Source: Bacteroidota bacterium (GTDB taxonomy: Bacteria; Bacteroidota; Bacteroidia; Cytophagales; Cyclobacteriaceae). From it: DNA of 64,000 bases. The stretch spans positions 1-64,000 of the forward strand of contig VGMW01000003.1 in the NCBI GenBank assembly GCA_016866235.1, read 5' to 3'. This document shows, in pieces, positions 44,739 to 55,014 of this stretch (position 1 is the first letter of the stretch; each line of letters opens with the position of its first letter). The translations under genes and the position numbers were made by a program. The notes under the pieces are model-generated. The model did not search any database. It saw nothing but the letters and a program-made list of their open reading frames with translations, and was not told the DNA's origin.

Positions 44739-46337
44739 TTAAAATTTACTGATCTGGGAATCCATCCATTGAATCCTATCCTTTATCCAGTTCTTCTTAA
44801 TGGATATTTGATTGCGGTAGGAGGCCACATACGCTGATTCTGTTTTAGACTCTGGAAATAAATCTGGCCAACGTTTGAAATGTCGAGCTACGGCACCGGC
44901 CTTTATCAGGTAATCAGATTGTTCATCAATTATTTTGTTTATGTTCTGCGTATTGATGGCTTGGACTTTCATTTCATTCCAACGCGTTTTAAGAGCGGCT
45001 TTAAACTGAGGATCCTGCATGAGCCTTGGCCACCAGAAATTGATCAACCACAAATCATTCGGATAATTTTTATTGTATTCGTAAATCCATTGATTCGTTT
45101 GGCTGCGTCCTTCGTTGCCAAAGGCAAAATCAAAATCCCAAACAGGGCCGATAAAAACCTTACTACTTCTGTCCTTATACAAAAAAGTGCTAAGGCGATA
45201 GGCATCCGGATTGGCAGTCAGCTCATTAAGTAAAAAATGGTCAACAAAAGACGCTATGTCGATGTAATCCGTGTAGGTCCTGGTGTTAGAAGAAAAATCA
45301 TCTTTAAGAAGTGACTGTTCAAAATCAACCATGTACTTGGCTATATAATCCTTTTGCTGCGATTTGATGGAAGTAGCTTTAGGGTACTCATATACATAGT
45401 ACGTTTCTTCCGAATTTTTACCACCGTATGGTGCGTAGGATAAAAGCACTCCTTTGGTGTCATATGGGGAGCGCCATGATACCGCTGCTGTATAATTCGA
45501 ATGGTCCGCCCAGGTCTCGCCGTCTGTCTTATCTATTTTAAAAATATATCCACCGGTCACGTTCGTGCCAGACAGATCCGATGAACCAAGCTTGGTCAGA
45601 TTAAGTCGTGGTGCACTGCGGTCAACTTTCTCCATGAAAACATAAACACCAAGGTAATCTCCATTAATTTCCAACTCAGTCCAATCGGTTCGCACTGCAT
45701 ATCTTTTCACTTCATTCGATAGTCGGTAAATGAGGTAGTTATTCATGAACGTTCTGTCGTTGTATGGAGCATACAGGATCCAATCTTCTCCAATGGGCAT
45801 TCCGAACATTTCCGTTGTAGTTTCTTTTTGCGCTGCATCCCAAATTTCCAGTCCATATGATTTCTGTGGATTGACGATGTATGAATACTTGCCCCTGTAT
45901 TCAATTCCTATGGGTGTTGATTTCACCAAATCATTACCAAAATAATGTTCCAGTTTAGCGCCGACTTTAGGTTCGTTTACAATCGTATTTCCTTCTGTAT
46001 TAATTTTCACTCGATTGATCGCAGGCGGTTGGATGAAATTTGCCGTCAGATTGAAATCTTGGGTGACTTCAACGGACAGGGGATTTTCGTCTGACTCTTT
46101 ATCACCAGTCCAATTCACAAAATTCCAACCTGGGGTTGGAATAGCCGTAATGGTCAAGTTGGTGCCTTCATTATACACTCCACCGGCTGGTTCCGTAGAT
46201 CCACCTTCCACAGGCGATGCGGTTACCGTTACCTTGAATTCACTAATTTTCTCAGTGCAGGCAACCAGCCCAATTTCTATAAGGATTAATAGAATAGTCC
46301 AGGTCTTAAATCGGAGCTGATGTTTAGGGAAATTCAC
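44739..46337 (-). CDS. CotH-kinase family lipoprotein with InlB B-like repeat
   Basis: The 532-residue product has a lipoprotein signal (ILLILIEIGLVAC). A ~75-residue InlB/Listeria-Bacteroides-type repeat follows (TEPAGGVYNEGTNLTITAIPTP, WNFVNWTGDKES). The rest is a CotH-like kinase domain (RTFMNNYLIYRLSNEV, LEINGDYLGVYVFMEKVDR, GGYIFKIDK, GPVWDFDFAFGNEG). CotH proteins phosphorylate Ser/Thr on secreted proteins. The two genes 3' of it in genome order encode large T9SS proteins, but they are on the other strand, so any link is speculative. Confidence 0.85.
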   Translation of the reverse strand: MNFPKHQLRFKTWTILLILIEIGLVACTEKISEFKVTVTASPVEGGSTEPAGGVYNEGTNLTITAIPTPGWNFVNWTGDKESDENPLSVEVTQDFNLTANFIQPPAINRVKINTEGNTIVNEPKVGAKLEHYFGNDLVKSTPIGIEYRGKYSYIVNPQKSYGLEIWDAAQKETTTEMFGMPIGEDWILYAPYNDRTFMNNYLIYRLSNEVKRYAVRTDWTELEINGDYLGVYVFMEKVDRSAPRLNLTKLGSSDLSGTNVTGGYIFKIDKTDGETWADHSNYTAAVSWRSPYDTKGVLLSYAPYGGKNSEETYYVYEYPKATSIKSQQKDYIAKYMVDFEQSLLKDDFSSNTRTYTDYIDIASFVDHFLLNELTANPDAYRLSTFLYKDRSSKVFIGPVWDFDFAFGNEGRSQTNQWIYEYNKNYPNDLWLINFWWPRLMQDPQFKAALKTRWNEMKVQAINTQNINKIIDEQSDYLIKAGAVARHFKRWPDLFPESKTESAYVASYRNQISIKKNWIKDRIQWMDSQISKF

Positions 46338-46545
46338 GTTAGAAGGATTTGGAGGAAAAATAGGAAAAAAAATTGGGTATTAGCATCATACAGTTCCATT
46401 TGGCATACGCAACAAAATTCACAAAATCATTTTGCTCCATTTTAGTTGCCATTGACACCGAATTAACTTTTGCTTGAACCCTCTACGGTGCTTGCAACCA
46501 GGAAGATTTAGTGAAACTTATTCTCCTAAAAAAAAACTGTCCTAG
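46338..46545. other. Divergent intergenic region
   Basis: The 208-bp AT-rich region between the CotH lipoprotein (minus) and the GLUG protein (plus) should hold both promoters. No clean promoter element or repeat was found. Confidence 0.3.
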
Positions 46546-49500
46546 ATGTCCAATTCACTTTTCCTCAAAAAATCTCTTGCACTATTTTTCCTTTTTTTAA
46601 TTACCAAAGCTAGGTCTCAATATTCCGGAGGAAATGGATCAGAATCCTCACCCTATCTGATTTCAAGTTTTAACGACTTAAGGACACTTAGTACCGATGT
46701 CGATAATTTTGACAAATTTTTTAAGCAAACCATTGATATAGACGCATCAGGCAGTACACAATTAAATTCAGGCGCAGGTTTCCTTCCCATTGGAAGCCAG
46801 TCATTCAAATTCCGGGGAACTTATGATGGAGGGAATTTTAAGATCGAAAACCTGGTGGTAAATAGGTCATCAACAGCGTATCAGGGTTTATTTGGATTCA
46901 TCTCAAATGCCAAAATCAGTAAAATTAAACTGATCAATGTGACCATTAGTGGCGGACCAAATACTGGAGGAATTGTTGGGTGGATTGAAGGAAATTCCTC
47001 ATCGATAAACAACTGCCAGGTATCAGGCGCCGTAACCAGTTCAGGAGATAATTGTGGTGGTCTCGTTGGTAATAACAACAGCCAGTCTCTTATTTCATTT
47101 TGCAGCTCATCTGCAATAGTCAGTGCGGGTGAGTATGTTGGTGGGTTAATTGGAATAACCAGTGGTTCTGTTACAGATTCCTATTCAACAGGTAATGTAC
47201 TGAGTTGTTCGGCCTGCAGGTTTGTTGGTGGACTTATAGGGTCAAAAACAAATGGAAACTTTGAGGTTAAAAATTCATACGCCTCAGGTAACGTGTCCGC
47301 AGGTTACTATATAGGCGGTTTGATAGGGATAAATGGAACTGGTGGTGTGGTTGATTGCTATTCAACGGGTAGTGTTTCGGGATGCTCAGTTTGTAATGGC
47401 CCAGCTACAGGTGGATTAATTGGAACCAACTCGGGACCTATTACCAATTCTTACGCGACAGGAAATATTTTATCGGCTCAACGTTTCGTTGGAGGTCTGA
47501 TTGGTGAAAATGGCGGTACCATTTCAAAATGCTATGCTACCGGCAACTTAACTCCATCGGGCAGCTTTGTGGGTGGATTGATAGGCACCAATACCGGTTC
47601 AGTAACAGATTCATATGCTACCGGATCTATAAATGCGGCGGCTATTCTTGGGGGTCTTATTGGAAAGAATACAGCCAATGTCACAAATAGTTATGCGACT
47701 GGCTCAGTCACTGGTAACAACTTTGGTGACAATGTCGGAGGCTTTATTGGTGAAAATACAGGAGCTGTGTCACTTTGCTTTTCAATAGGAAACATCACTA
47801 GTTTAAGGACAAATGTTGGTGGCTTTGTCGGATTAAATTCATCAACCGGTAGTATTTCCAACTCATACAGTGGAGGAAATGTTTCCGGCGTGACCAATAC
47901 AGGAGGATTCGCAGGAGAATCAGCCAACAAGATTTCATTTTGCTTTTCAAAAGGAACGGTTAGTGGTCAAAATGAAACTGGTGCTTTCATTGGCTTGAAT
48001 TCGGGAAGTGTTCAATCTGGATTCTATAATCAGGAGTCAACGGGCCAACTGCCTAAGGTCGGATTTGGGTTTACTTCTGGTATTTCAGGTCTTAATGCCT
48101 CCGATTTCAATGGAACTACATCACTCTCTAAGTTAAATGGATTTGATTTTTGTCAATATTGGATTCAATATTCAGGATATCCTATCCTTTATTGGCAGGA
48201 CAAAACCATAAACCTTTCGATTGCTGCTCCAACGGTAAATAACACTGGAATATGTATTGGTCAAACTGCTGCTCCGCTAACAGCTACGGCGGATCAAGGC
48301 AATGTGCTCCTTTGGTATGGTACATCGGCCAGCGGTGGCACTTCGACAGTGACTGCGCCTGTTCCTGGAACATCATCCGCTACGGTAACAGATTACTACG
48401 TTTCTCAAAAAAATCCAATCACTGGCTGCGAGAGTGCCAGAGCTAAAATTTCAGTCACTGTTACGGCTAGGCCGGCAACACCAACAATTCAGGATGTTTC
48501 AACATGCTCCGCCGCTGGTAATTTAACCCTTACCGCAACACCATCTTCAGGTTCAAGTTTGGTGTGGTATGGTAACAATGAAACCGGAGGTCAAGCAGCA
48601 GAATCTGCGCCTGTTGCGGCATTAGATGTCAGTGGTGTGTTTGCTTTTTATGTGGCTCAGAAAGTGATTACCTCAGGATGTGAAAGTGAAAGGGTTAAAC
48701 TTACCCTCACCGTAAAGGAAACGCCCGGTGCACCTACGGTGAGTGATCTAAGTCTTTGTTCAGGCGTCACCGCTGTTGCATTGTCTGCCACTGCGAATAC
48801 TGGAAATCAATTGCTATGTTATGGTACGGCTTCAACAGGAGGGACGTCAACTTCCACAGCACCGACTCCGACAACAACTAGTGAAACAGATGTAAATTAT
48901 TACGTCAGTCAAAAATCAAGCTCCAACAACTGCGAGAGTACACGGGCCAGGATACGTTTTGTGGTTAATAAAACACCAGAGGTACCTACCGTTGCGGATA
49001 AGGCTTTTTGTAAAGATGATCCATCTGCTCAATTAAATGTACAGCCTGCGGCAAACCTCTCTATACTCTGGTACGGCACGAATGCGACAGGGGGAACAGG
49101 TTCAGCTGAAGCGCCAACACCTTCAACAAGCATTGTAGGTGAACAGAAATTTTATCTTTCTCAATTGAATTCGGCAACTGGATGTACAAGTCCTCGCGCT
49201 TTAATTACTGTCAAAGTAAACGATTTGCCTTCAGCCCCACAGGTGCAGGACGTCTCCTACTGTCTTGGTCAACCCCCTAAATTGCTTACGGCTATTGCAA
49301 CGGCACCAAATATTTTGCTATGGTATGGAAATGATGCTCTTGGCGGTAATGCCAGCACCACCGCTACCTTGCCAGATATTACATCAACCGGTTCTGTTGC
49401 TTATTACGTTGCTCAAAAAAATACATCCACAGGATGTGAAAGTTCCAGGTCTAAAATCAATGTTATTGTAAATAACCTACCTGCAATTCCCGAAGCAATT

Positions 49501-50208
49501 AAATCATATACTTATTGCTCTGGTGAAAAGTCAACCTCATTATCGGCCGTAGCTGTTTCTGGTAATGGACTGGTTTGGTATGAGAACAATTTGCCTAATT
49601 CTATTGGCTCATCAAATGCCCCAGTGCCTGCGACAAATTTGCCTGGCAACTTTCTTTTCTTCGTTGCACAGAAAAATACAACAACACAATGTGAAAGTGC
49701 TAAAGTGCAAGTTGAAGTACTTGTGAAAAAATCGCCTGATAAGCCTATTATTTCGGCTGATGGTTTGGGTACTGAAGGCGTGACGCTTTCATCATCAAAA
49801 GAAATAAGCTATCAATGGTTCTTCAATGGCCAGCTGCTCAATGGTAAAATCAATCAAACGTTAGAAATCAGTGAACTTGGTGCATATAAAGTTGTTGTTA
49901 CGAAAGATGGTTGTTCGAGTCAGTCTGATGACTTTGTCCTAACCATTACTGGAATTTTAAAAGAGCGTGAATTATTAACCATCTACCCAAATCCTGCAGC
50001 ACAATCCATAAGGATTAATTGCTCGGACCTTTCTGTTTTAAAATTTAAAGTTTCGATAATGGACTCTAAAGGCAGTTTGGTTCTTAGTATGCCGATTAAT
50101 ACGAATGGCCGGGAAATTAATATTGAAGGTCTGCCATCAGGAGTTTATTTTCTCAAACTTGAGGGCGAAAATTATCTTCAGACCAGAAGGCTCATTGTAA
50201 AACGATAA
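46546..50208 (+). CDS. T9SS type A cargo with GLUG repeats and Ig-like repeats (adhesin-like)
   Basis: The 1,220-residue product has a signal peptide ending in TKARS. Residues ~90-510 hold over a dozen GLUG-type repeats (GGLIGTNTGSVTDSYATGS and variants), which form a beta-helix. From about 560 come six related ~80-residue Ig-like units, each with LWYGTSASGGT-like and YYVSQK motifs and CES at the end. The C-terminus is a T9SS type A sorting domain (LLTIYPNPAAQSIRINCSD, INIEGLPSGVYFLKL). It is likely a cell-surface or secreted adhesin. The GH13 gene follows 74 bp downstream. Confidence 0.88.
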   Translation: MSNSLFLKKSLALFFLFLITKARSQYSGGNGSESSPYLISSFNDLRTLSTDVDNFDKFFKQTIDIDASGSTQLNSGAGFLPIGSQSFKFRGTYDGGNFKIENLVVNRSSTAYQGLFGFISNAKISKIKLINVTISGGPNTGGIVGWIEGNSSSINNCQVSGAVTSSGDNCGGLVGNNNSQSLISFCSSSAIVSAGEYVGGLIGITSGSVTDSYSTGNVLSCSACRFVGGLIGSKTNGNFEVKNSYASGNVSAGYYIGGLIGINGTGGVVDCYSTGSVSGCSVCNGPATGGLIGTNSGPITNSYATGNILSAQRFVGGLIGENGGTISKCYATGNLTPSGSFVGGLIGTNTGSVTDSYATGSINAAAILGGLIGKNTANVTNSYATGSVTGNNFGDNVGGFIGENTGAVSLCFSIGNITSLRTNVGGFVGLNSSTGSISNSYSGGNVSGVTNTGGFAGESANKISFCFSKGTVSGQNETGAFIGLNSGSVQSGFYNQESTGQLPKVGFGFTSGISGLNASDFNGTTSLSKLNGFDFCQYWIQYSGYPILYWQDKTINLSIAAPTVNNTGICIGQTAAPLTATADQGNVLLWYGTSASGGTSTVTAPVPGTSSATVTDYYVSQKNPITGCESARAKISVTVTARPATPTIQDVSTCSAAGNLTLTATPSSGSSLVWYGNNETGGQAAESAPVAALDVSGVFAFYVAQKVITSGCESERVKLTLTVKETPGAPTVSDLSLCSGVTAVALSATANTGNQLLCYGTASTGGTSTSTAPTPTTTSETDVNYYVSQKSSSNNCESTRARIRFVVNKTPEVPTVADKAFCKDDPSAQLNVQPAANLSILWYGTNATGGTGSAEAPTPSTSIVGEQKFYLSQLNSATGCTSPRALITVKVNDLPSAPQVQDVSYCLGQPPKLLTAIATAPNILLWYGNDALGGNASTTATLPDITSTGSVAYYVAQKNTSTGCESSRSKINVIVNNLPAIPEAIKSYTYCSGEKSTSLSAVAVSGNGLVWYENNLPNSIGSSNAPVPATNLPGNFLFFVAQKNTTTQCESAKVQVEVLVKKSPDKPIISADGLGTEGVTLSSSKEISYQWFFNGQLLNGKINQTLEISELGAYKVVVTKDGCSSQSDDFVLTITGILKERELLTIYPNPAAQSIRINCSDLSVLKFKVSIMDSKGSLVLSMPINTNGREINIEGLPSGVYFLKLEGENYLQTRRLIVKR

Positions 50209-50282
50209 GATCGAGGCATAATACATCTTTCAGGCTTCTTTTTGCCAACCTAAAATCACTATTTTGGCGCCGCTAAAGATCT

Positions 50283-53135
50283 ATGCGAGCGCACTACTTT
50301 ATTCTTTTGCTTTTGGTTGGATTGGGTTCCACAAGCTATGCTCAAAAGGTTTCAGTTAATCCGGTAATCTCACCCGCTGTATTTGGTCCCAACGATCAAA
50401 TTACCGTTACCTATGATGTCACAGGTACCACTCTGGCAAACCTCAACAATGCCTGGATCTGGGTCTGGATCCCGAACAAATCTATTGATTCACGCTACAA
50501 CATCAATCCAGCAACATCTACAGCGGATCCTGCCAAATTCACCAAATCCACTGCCAACAGTAAAGTCACCTGGTCCATAACTTTTAAACCCGCTGATTTT
50601 TTTGTTTCATCCATCGCTGCAGAGAAATCTCTAGGCATGCTCATAAAAGCAAATGACTGGTCCTTTGGTCAATCGACCGACTACATCGCATCACTGGGCT
50701 ACCAAATCACCTTAAAAGAACCTCAATCAACTTCAGTATTCCTTAAATCAGGCCAAAGCCTATCCGTAATGGCCGAATCACCCGTACCCGCTGACTTCAA
50801 ATTTTTTTTAAACAATACTCAGATCCAAGCCTCAACCAATACCACCACCTTCCAGACGCTGGTTGCAGTCCCCGATGCACCCATCTCTGGATCAATAAAG
50901 ATTACCGCAACAACCACGGCAGGTAATGCAACTGCAGAAACTTTAATATCCTACGTTGTGGGAAAAGATTCACCACTCCAACCCAAACCAAAGGACATCC
51001 AACCTGGAATTAATTACCACTCAGATCCTTCACGGGTTACCTTGTGCCTCCAAGCACCAGGTAAATCCTCGGCATATGTGATCAGTGACTTATCGGATTG
51101 GCAGGCAACAGAGGACTATATCATGAAACGTGATGGTGAATTTTTCTGGATAGAACTCGCAGGAATTCAGCCCTTGACAGAATATGCCTTTCAATACCTC
51201 GTAGATGGTGGACTTAAAATGGCTGATCCTTATGCGGACAAAATACTTGATCCTGACGATCGTCTGATTCCTGCGGCCAACTACCCCTCACTTAAATCTT
51301 TTCCAGCCAAAGCACTCAACAGCGAGTGGTATTACAATCGCGTTTCCATCTTTCAAACTAATAAACCAAGGTTTGAATGGAAGTATGACAAATACCAACG
51401 GCCTGATAAAAACGCCTTGGTCATTTATGAATTGCTCATTCGTGATTTCTTTGGTTCAACAGGAAGAACCTATAAAAATTTAATCGACACCATTGGGTAC
51501 TTTAAACGTCTTGGTGTAAACGCTGTCCAGCTCATGCCTGTAATGGAATTTAATGGCAATGATAGTTGGGGCTACAACCCGACATTTATGTTTGCACCCG
51601 ACAAATATTATGGACCTGCTGAAAAATTGAAGGAATTTATAGATCGATGTCATGCGAACGGCATAGCCGTAATCATGGACATTGCAATGAACCACCAGGA
51701 TCTACCAAACCCAATGGTCATGCTGGACTTCGACTTCAAAAAATTTGCGCCCACAGCGTCCAATAAGTGGTTCAACGTCTCCGCAACACATCCCTTTAGT
51801 GTGTTTTATGACCTGAACCACGAAAGCGCCTATACAAAGGCATATCTTGACACTGTTAACCATTATTGGTTAAAGGAATTTCACATCGACGGATATAGAT
51901 TCGACTTATCCAAAGGTTTTACACAAACTTCCAATCCAAACAACGTTTCAGCCTGGGGAAATTATGATGCGTCTCGTATCAATTTATTGAAACGAATGTC
52001 CGATAAAATTTGGTCGCATTCGCCCAACGCCTGGATTATCCTTGAACACCTTTCTGAAAATCAGGAAGAGAAAGTTTTAGCTGAATATCGGTCTGAGGAA
52101 GGAAAGGGAATGATGCTTTGGGGTAAAATGACCGATGCATACAATCAGGTAACCATGGGCTATTCAGAGAACAGCGCTGTTGCAGGTGTTTACCATAGCG
52201 CAAGAGGATGGAATGTTTTGAACCTCGTAGGCTATATGGAGAGCCATGATGAAGAACGATTGATGTATAAAAACCTCACCTTCGGAAATTCAAAAGATGG
52301 ATACAATATAAAAGACCCCGAAGTTTCACTTCGTCGGATGAAATCAATCTCTAATTTCTTCTACCTCGTTCCAGGGCCTAAAATGCTTTGGCAATTCGGT
52401 GAGTTGGGATTTGATTATTCCATCAATCGCTGCGAAAACGGATCGATTAATCCTCCAGGTTCAGATGGTGGTGATGGCGACTGTAGATTGTCACCAAAGC
52501 CTCCTGGTTGGGATTTTAAAAATGATTATTACAGAATGGGCTTGTTCAACCACGCTGCAGACCTGATCCGACTCAAAAAATTATTCTCGGTTTTTCAGGA
52601 TGGCGTAGCCGAATTTAAAAACGACGGATTGACCAAGGTACTTAGCATTAAAAACAAGAACTATTCCGATCAACCAGCAGACGCTTCTCAAATGAACGCT
52701 GTAATTGCCGGAAATTTTGAACTAACTGCCAAAGGGATCGATATAAATTTTCCTCACTCAGGCAGTTGGTATGAATACTACTCTGGAAAGAAATTTGATG
52801 TGAAAAGTAATTCAGTGACCTTAAACCTTCAACCCGGTGATGTGTTTTTGTTCACAGATGTAACCATCGACTACCCGCTGATTACGGGATCAGAGGAAAC
52901 CTTTCCGATTGGTTTTAATCAACCATACCCTAATCCGGCAGATGATTTTGTTTTCCTTCCTTTCGATTCAGAGGTTGTGCAAGCCATTTCGGTACAGGGA
53001 AAAACCTTTGTTCTGGAACGCTCCGAAGACAAGTCATGGAACACCACGCCATTGCCAACCGGACTTTATTTGATTCGTGGCGTGATGGATGGCAAAATGC
53101 GTTCATTAAAGCTAATAAAGGGGCATAACCGCTGA
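50283..53135 (+). CDS. T9SS-secreted GH13 alpha-amylase family enzyme
   Basis: The 950-residue product has a signal (LLLVGLGSTSYAQ), an N-terminal DUF4961-like domain, a CBM48/E-set-like domain (residues ~240-330) and a GH13 barrel. The barrel shows GVNAVQLMPVMEFNGNDSWGYN, DIAMNHQ, GYRFDLSKG (nucleophile D541), ILEHLSE (acid/base E588) and ESHDEER (D656). The C-terminal ~90 residues are a T9SS type A sorting domain (FNQPYPNPADDFVFLP, LPTGLYLIRG). It should hydrolyse alpha-glucans outside the cell, with products taken up elsewhere. Confidence 0.93.
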   Translation: MRAHYFILLLLVGLGSTSYAQKVSVNPVISPAVFGPNDQITVTYDVTGTTLANLNNAWIWVWIPNKSIDSRYNINPATSTADPAKFTKSTANSKVTWSITFKPADFFVSSIAAEKSLGMLIKANDWSFGQSTDYIASLGYQITLKEPQSTSVFLKSGQSLSVMAESPVPADFKFFLNNTQIQASTNTTTFQTLVAVPDAPISGSIKITATTTAGNATAETLISYVVGKDSPLQPKPKDIQPGINYHSDPSRVTLCLQAPGKSSAYVISDLSDWQATEDYIMKRDGEFFWIELAGIQPLTEYAFQYLVDGGLKMADPYADKILDPDDRLIPAANYPSLKSFPAKALNSEWYYNRVSIFQTNKPRFEWKYDKYQRPDKNALVIYELLIRDFFGSTGRTYKNLIDTIGYFKRLGVNAVQLMPVMEFNGNDSWGYNPTFMFAPDKYYGPAEKLKEFIDRCHANGIAVIMDIAMNHQDLPNPMVMLDFDFKKFAPTASNKWFNVSATHPFSVFYDLNHESAYTKAYLDTVNHYWLKEFHIDGYRFDLSKGFTQTSNPNNVSAWGNYDASRINLLKRMSDKIWSHSPNAWIILEHLSENQEEKVLAEYRSEEGKGMMLWGKMTDAYNQVTMGYSENSAVAGVYHSARGWNVLNLVGYMESHDEERLMYKNLTFGNSKDGYNIKDPEVSLRRMKSISNFFYLVPGPKMLWQFGELGFDYSINRCENGSINPPGSDGGDGDCRLSPKPPGWDFKNDYYRMGLFNHAADLIRLKKLFSVFQDGVAEFKNDGLTKVLSIKNKNYSDQPADASQMNAVIAGNFELTAKGIDINFPHSGSWYEYYSGKKFDVKSNSVTLNLQPGDVFLFTDVTIDYPLITGSEETFPIGFNQPYPNPADDFVFLPFDSEVVQAISVQGKTFVLERSEDKSWNTTPLPTGLYLIRGVMDGKMRSLKLIKGHNR

Positions 53136-53136
53136 G

Positions 53137-53166
53137 TTTGCCCAAAACCTAGGCCCCTTAAATTTC
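53137..53166 (+). promoter_or_regulatory. Possible accA promoter
   Basis: TTTG at 53137-53140, 18-bp spacer and TAAATTTC at 53159-53166 approximate the TTTG-N19-21-TAnnTTTG pattern, 31 bp before the accA start. The spacer is one base short and the last base of the -7 element differs. Confidence 0.35.
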
Positions 53167-53197
53167 CTATATTGCAGCCCGTTTAGCGCATTAAATT

Positions 53198-54151
53198 ATG
53201 CTCCTTGATTTTGAAAAACCCATTGCTGAGTTAGAGCGAAAGCTTGAGGATATGAAGCAGTTGGCCGATGAATCGGATAAGTCCGTTATGGACGCCATCC
53301 GGGCACTCGAGAAAAAGATTTTTGAGCTGAAGAATGAGACCTTCGAAAATCTTACAGGTTGGCAACGGGTGCAACTCTCAAGACACCCTGATAGGCCATA
53401 CACACTGGATTATATTTATGAAATGACTACCGACTTTATCGAACTGCACGGCGATCGTCAGGTCTCGGATGATAAAGCGATGGTAGGAGGACTCGGTTCT
53501 ATTGATGGCCAGACCTTCATGCTGATCGGGCAACAAAAGGGAAGAAACACCAAGCAGCGGCAGATGAGGAACTTTGGAATGGCCAATCCTGAAGGCTACC
53601 GCAAAGCCTTACGCCTGATGAAGATGGCTGAGAAATTCAATAAACCAATCGTAACGTTTATTGATACGCCGGGCGCATTTCCAGGACTTGAAGCAGAGGA
53701 GCGTGGTCAGGGCGAGGCCATTGCGAAGAATCTGCGCGAAATGTTTATGCTCAAAGTACCTGTCATTTGTGTCATCATCGGTGAAGGTGCTTCTGGTGGT
53801 GCACTTGGTATTGGTATTGGCGATAAGGTTCTGATGCTTGAAAACACGTGGTATTCAGTTATTTCACCTGAATCCTGTTCCTCCATTCTATGGAGAAGCT
53901 GGGACTACAAGGAAAAAGCAGCTGACGTGCTCAAGCTTACTGCTTCTGACATGCTAAACCTGAAATTAATCGATGGCATTATAAAGGAACCGCTCGGTGG
54001 CGCTCACAACAATTTGAAAGAAATGTCAACAGAGCTCAAACGTGTGCTTCTAAAAGAGTTTAGTGAACTGAACGCCTTATCCGCTGACGAACGAATCAAC
54101 AACCGTATAGAAAAGTTTAGTGCTATGGGTGTTGTGAAAGAACCTTCCTGA
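53198..54151 (+). CDS. accA: Acetyl-CoA carboxylase carboxyltransferase subunit alpha
   Basis: The 317-residue product shows the coiled N-terminal segment [20 protein letters not shown] and the carboxyltransferase core ([115 protein letters not shown]). It makes malonyl-CoA with AccD for fatty-acid synthesis. Full length for the family. Confidence 0.97.
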   Translation: MLLDFEKPIAELERKLEDMKQLADESDKSVMDAIRALEKKIFELKNETFENLTGWQRVQLSRHPDRPYTLDYIYEMTTDFIELHGDRQVSDDKAMVGGLGSIDGQTFMLIGQQKGRNTKQRQMRNFGMANPEGYRKALRLMKMAEKFNKPIVTFIDTPGAFPGLEAEERGQGEAIAKNLREMFMLKVPVICVIIGEGASGGALGIGIGDKVLMLENTWYSVISPESCSSILWRSWDYKEKAADVLKLTASDMLNLKLIDGIIKEPLGGAHNNLKEMSTELKRVLLKEFSELNALSADERINNRIEKFSAMGVVKEPS

Positions 54152-54158
54152 TTTTAAA

Positions 54159-55001
54159 ATGAAGCTTCACGTCATTAATACCGGAAGCTTTAAACTGGAT
54201 GGCGGCGCCATGTTTGGTGTTGTACCAAAATCCATATGGCAACGGACCAATCCTGCCGATGAAAACAATCAAATTGACATGGCCATGCGGTGTCTTCTGA
54301 TTGAAGATGGAAATCATCTCATGCTCATCGATAATGGCATAGGGACCAAGCAAAAACCAGAATTTTTCAAACATTATCATCTTTCCGGTGATTATGAATT
54401 GCATGCTTCATTGAAACAGGCGGGTTTTAGTGCATCCGATATTACAGATGTCTTTATAACCCATTTGCATTTTGATCACTGCGGAGGTTCAGTGGAATAC
54501 CGCAATGGTAAATTGGTAACGACCTTCCCCAATGCACGATACTGGTCCAACCAGGATCATTGGATATGGGCTACCCATCCGAACGCTAGAGAAAAGGCGA
54601 GTTTCCTAAAAGAAAACATCGATCCAATTGAAGAAAGTGGTCAACTTCGAATGATCGATCCGGGCGCTGCAAGCCGATTTACATTCATGGATATTTTCTT
54701 CTGCTCTGGTCACACCGACAAGATGATGATCCCCATGATTCATTACCGGGACCATACGGTTTGCTTTATGGCAGACTTGCTTCCTACCGTTGGTCATATC
54801 CCACTGCCGTATGTCATGGGATACGACACAAGACCTCTATTAACGCTTCAGGAAAAGGAAGAATTTCTGATGAAGGCTGCTAAAAATAAATTTGTTTTAT
54901 TTTTTGAGCACGACCCGGTGAATGAATGTTGTACGGTTAAGGAAACCGAAAAAGGTGTGCGGTTAGACCGAACTTTCGCCTTATCGTCCATAAACAATTG
55001 A
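54159..55001 (+). CDS. MBL-fold metallo-hydrolase
   Basis: The 280-residue product has the HxHxDH metal motif in THLHFDHCGG, CSGHTDKMM and FMADLLPTVGHIPLPYV, with LIDNGIGTKQKP near the N-terminus, as in lactonase-like MBL proteins. Hydrolysis of a lactone or ester is possible; the substrate is unknown. It lies 7 bp downstream of accA and 13 bp upstream of hutU. Confidence 0.87.
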   Translation: MKLHVINTGSFKLDGGAMFGVVPKSIWQRTNPADENNQIDMAMRCLLIEDGNHLMLIDNGIGTKQKPEFFKHYHLSGDYELHASLKQAGFSASDITDVFITHLHFDHCGGSVEYRNGKLVTTFPNARYWSNQDHWIWATHPNAREKASFLKENIDPIEESGQLRMIDPGAASRFTFMDIFFCSGHTDKMMIPMIHYRDHTVCFMADLLPTVGHIPLPYVMGYDTRPLLTLQEKEEFLMKAAKNKFVLFFEHDPVNECCTVKETEKGVRLDRTFALSSINN

Positions 55002-55014
55002 CGCAATAATTAAA

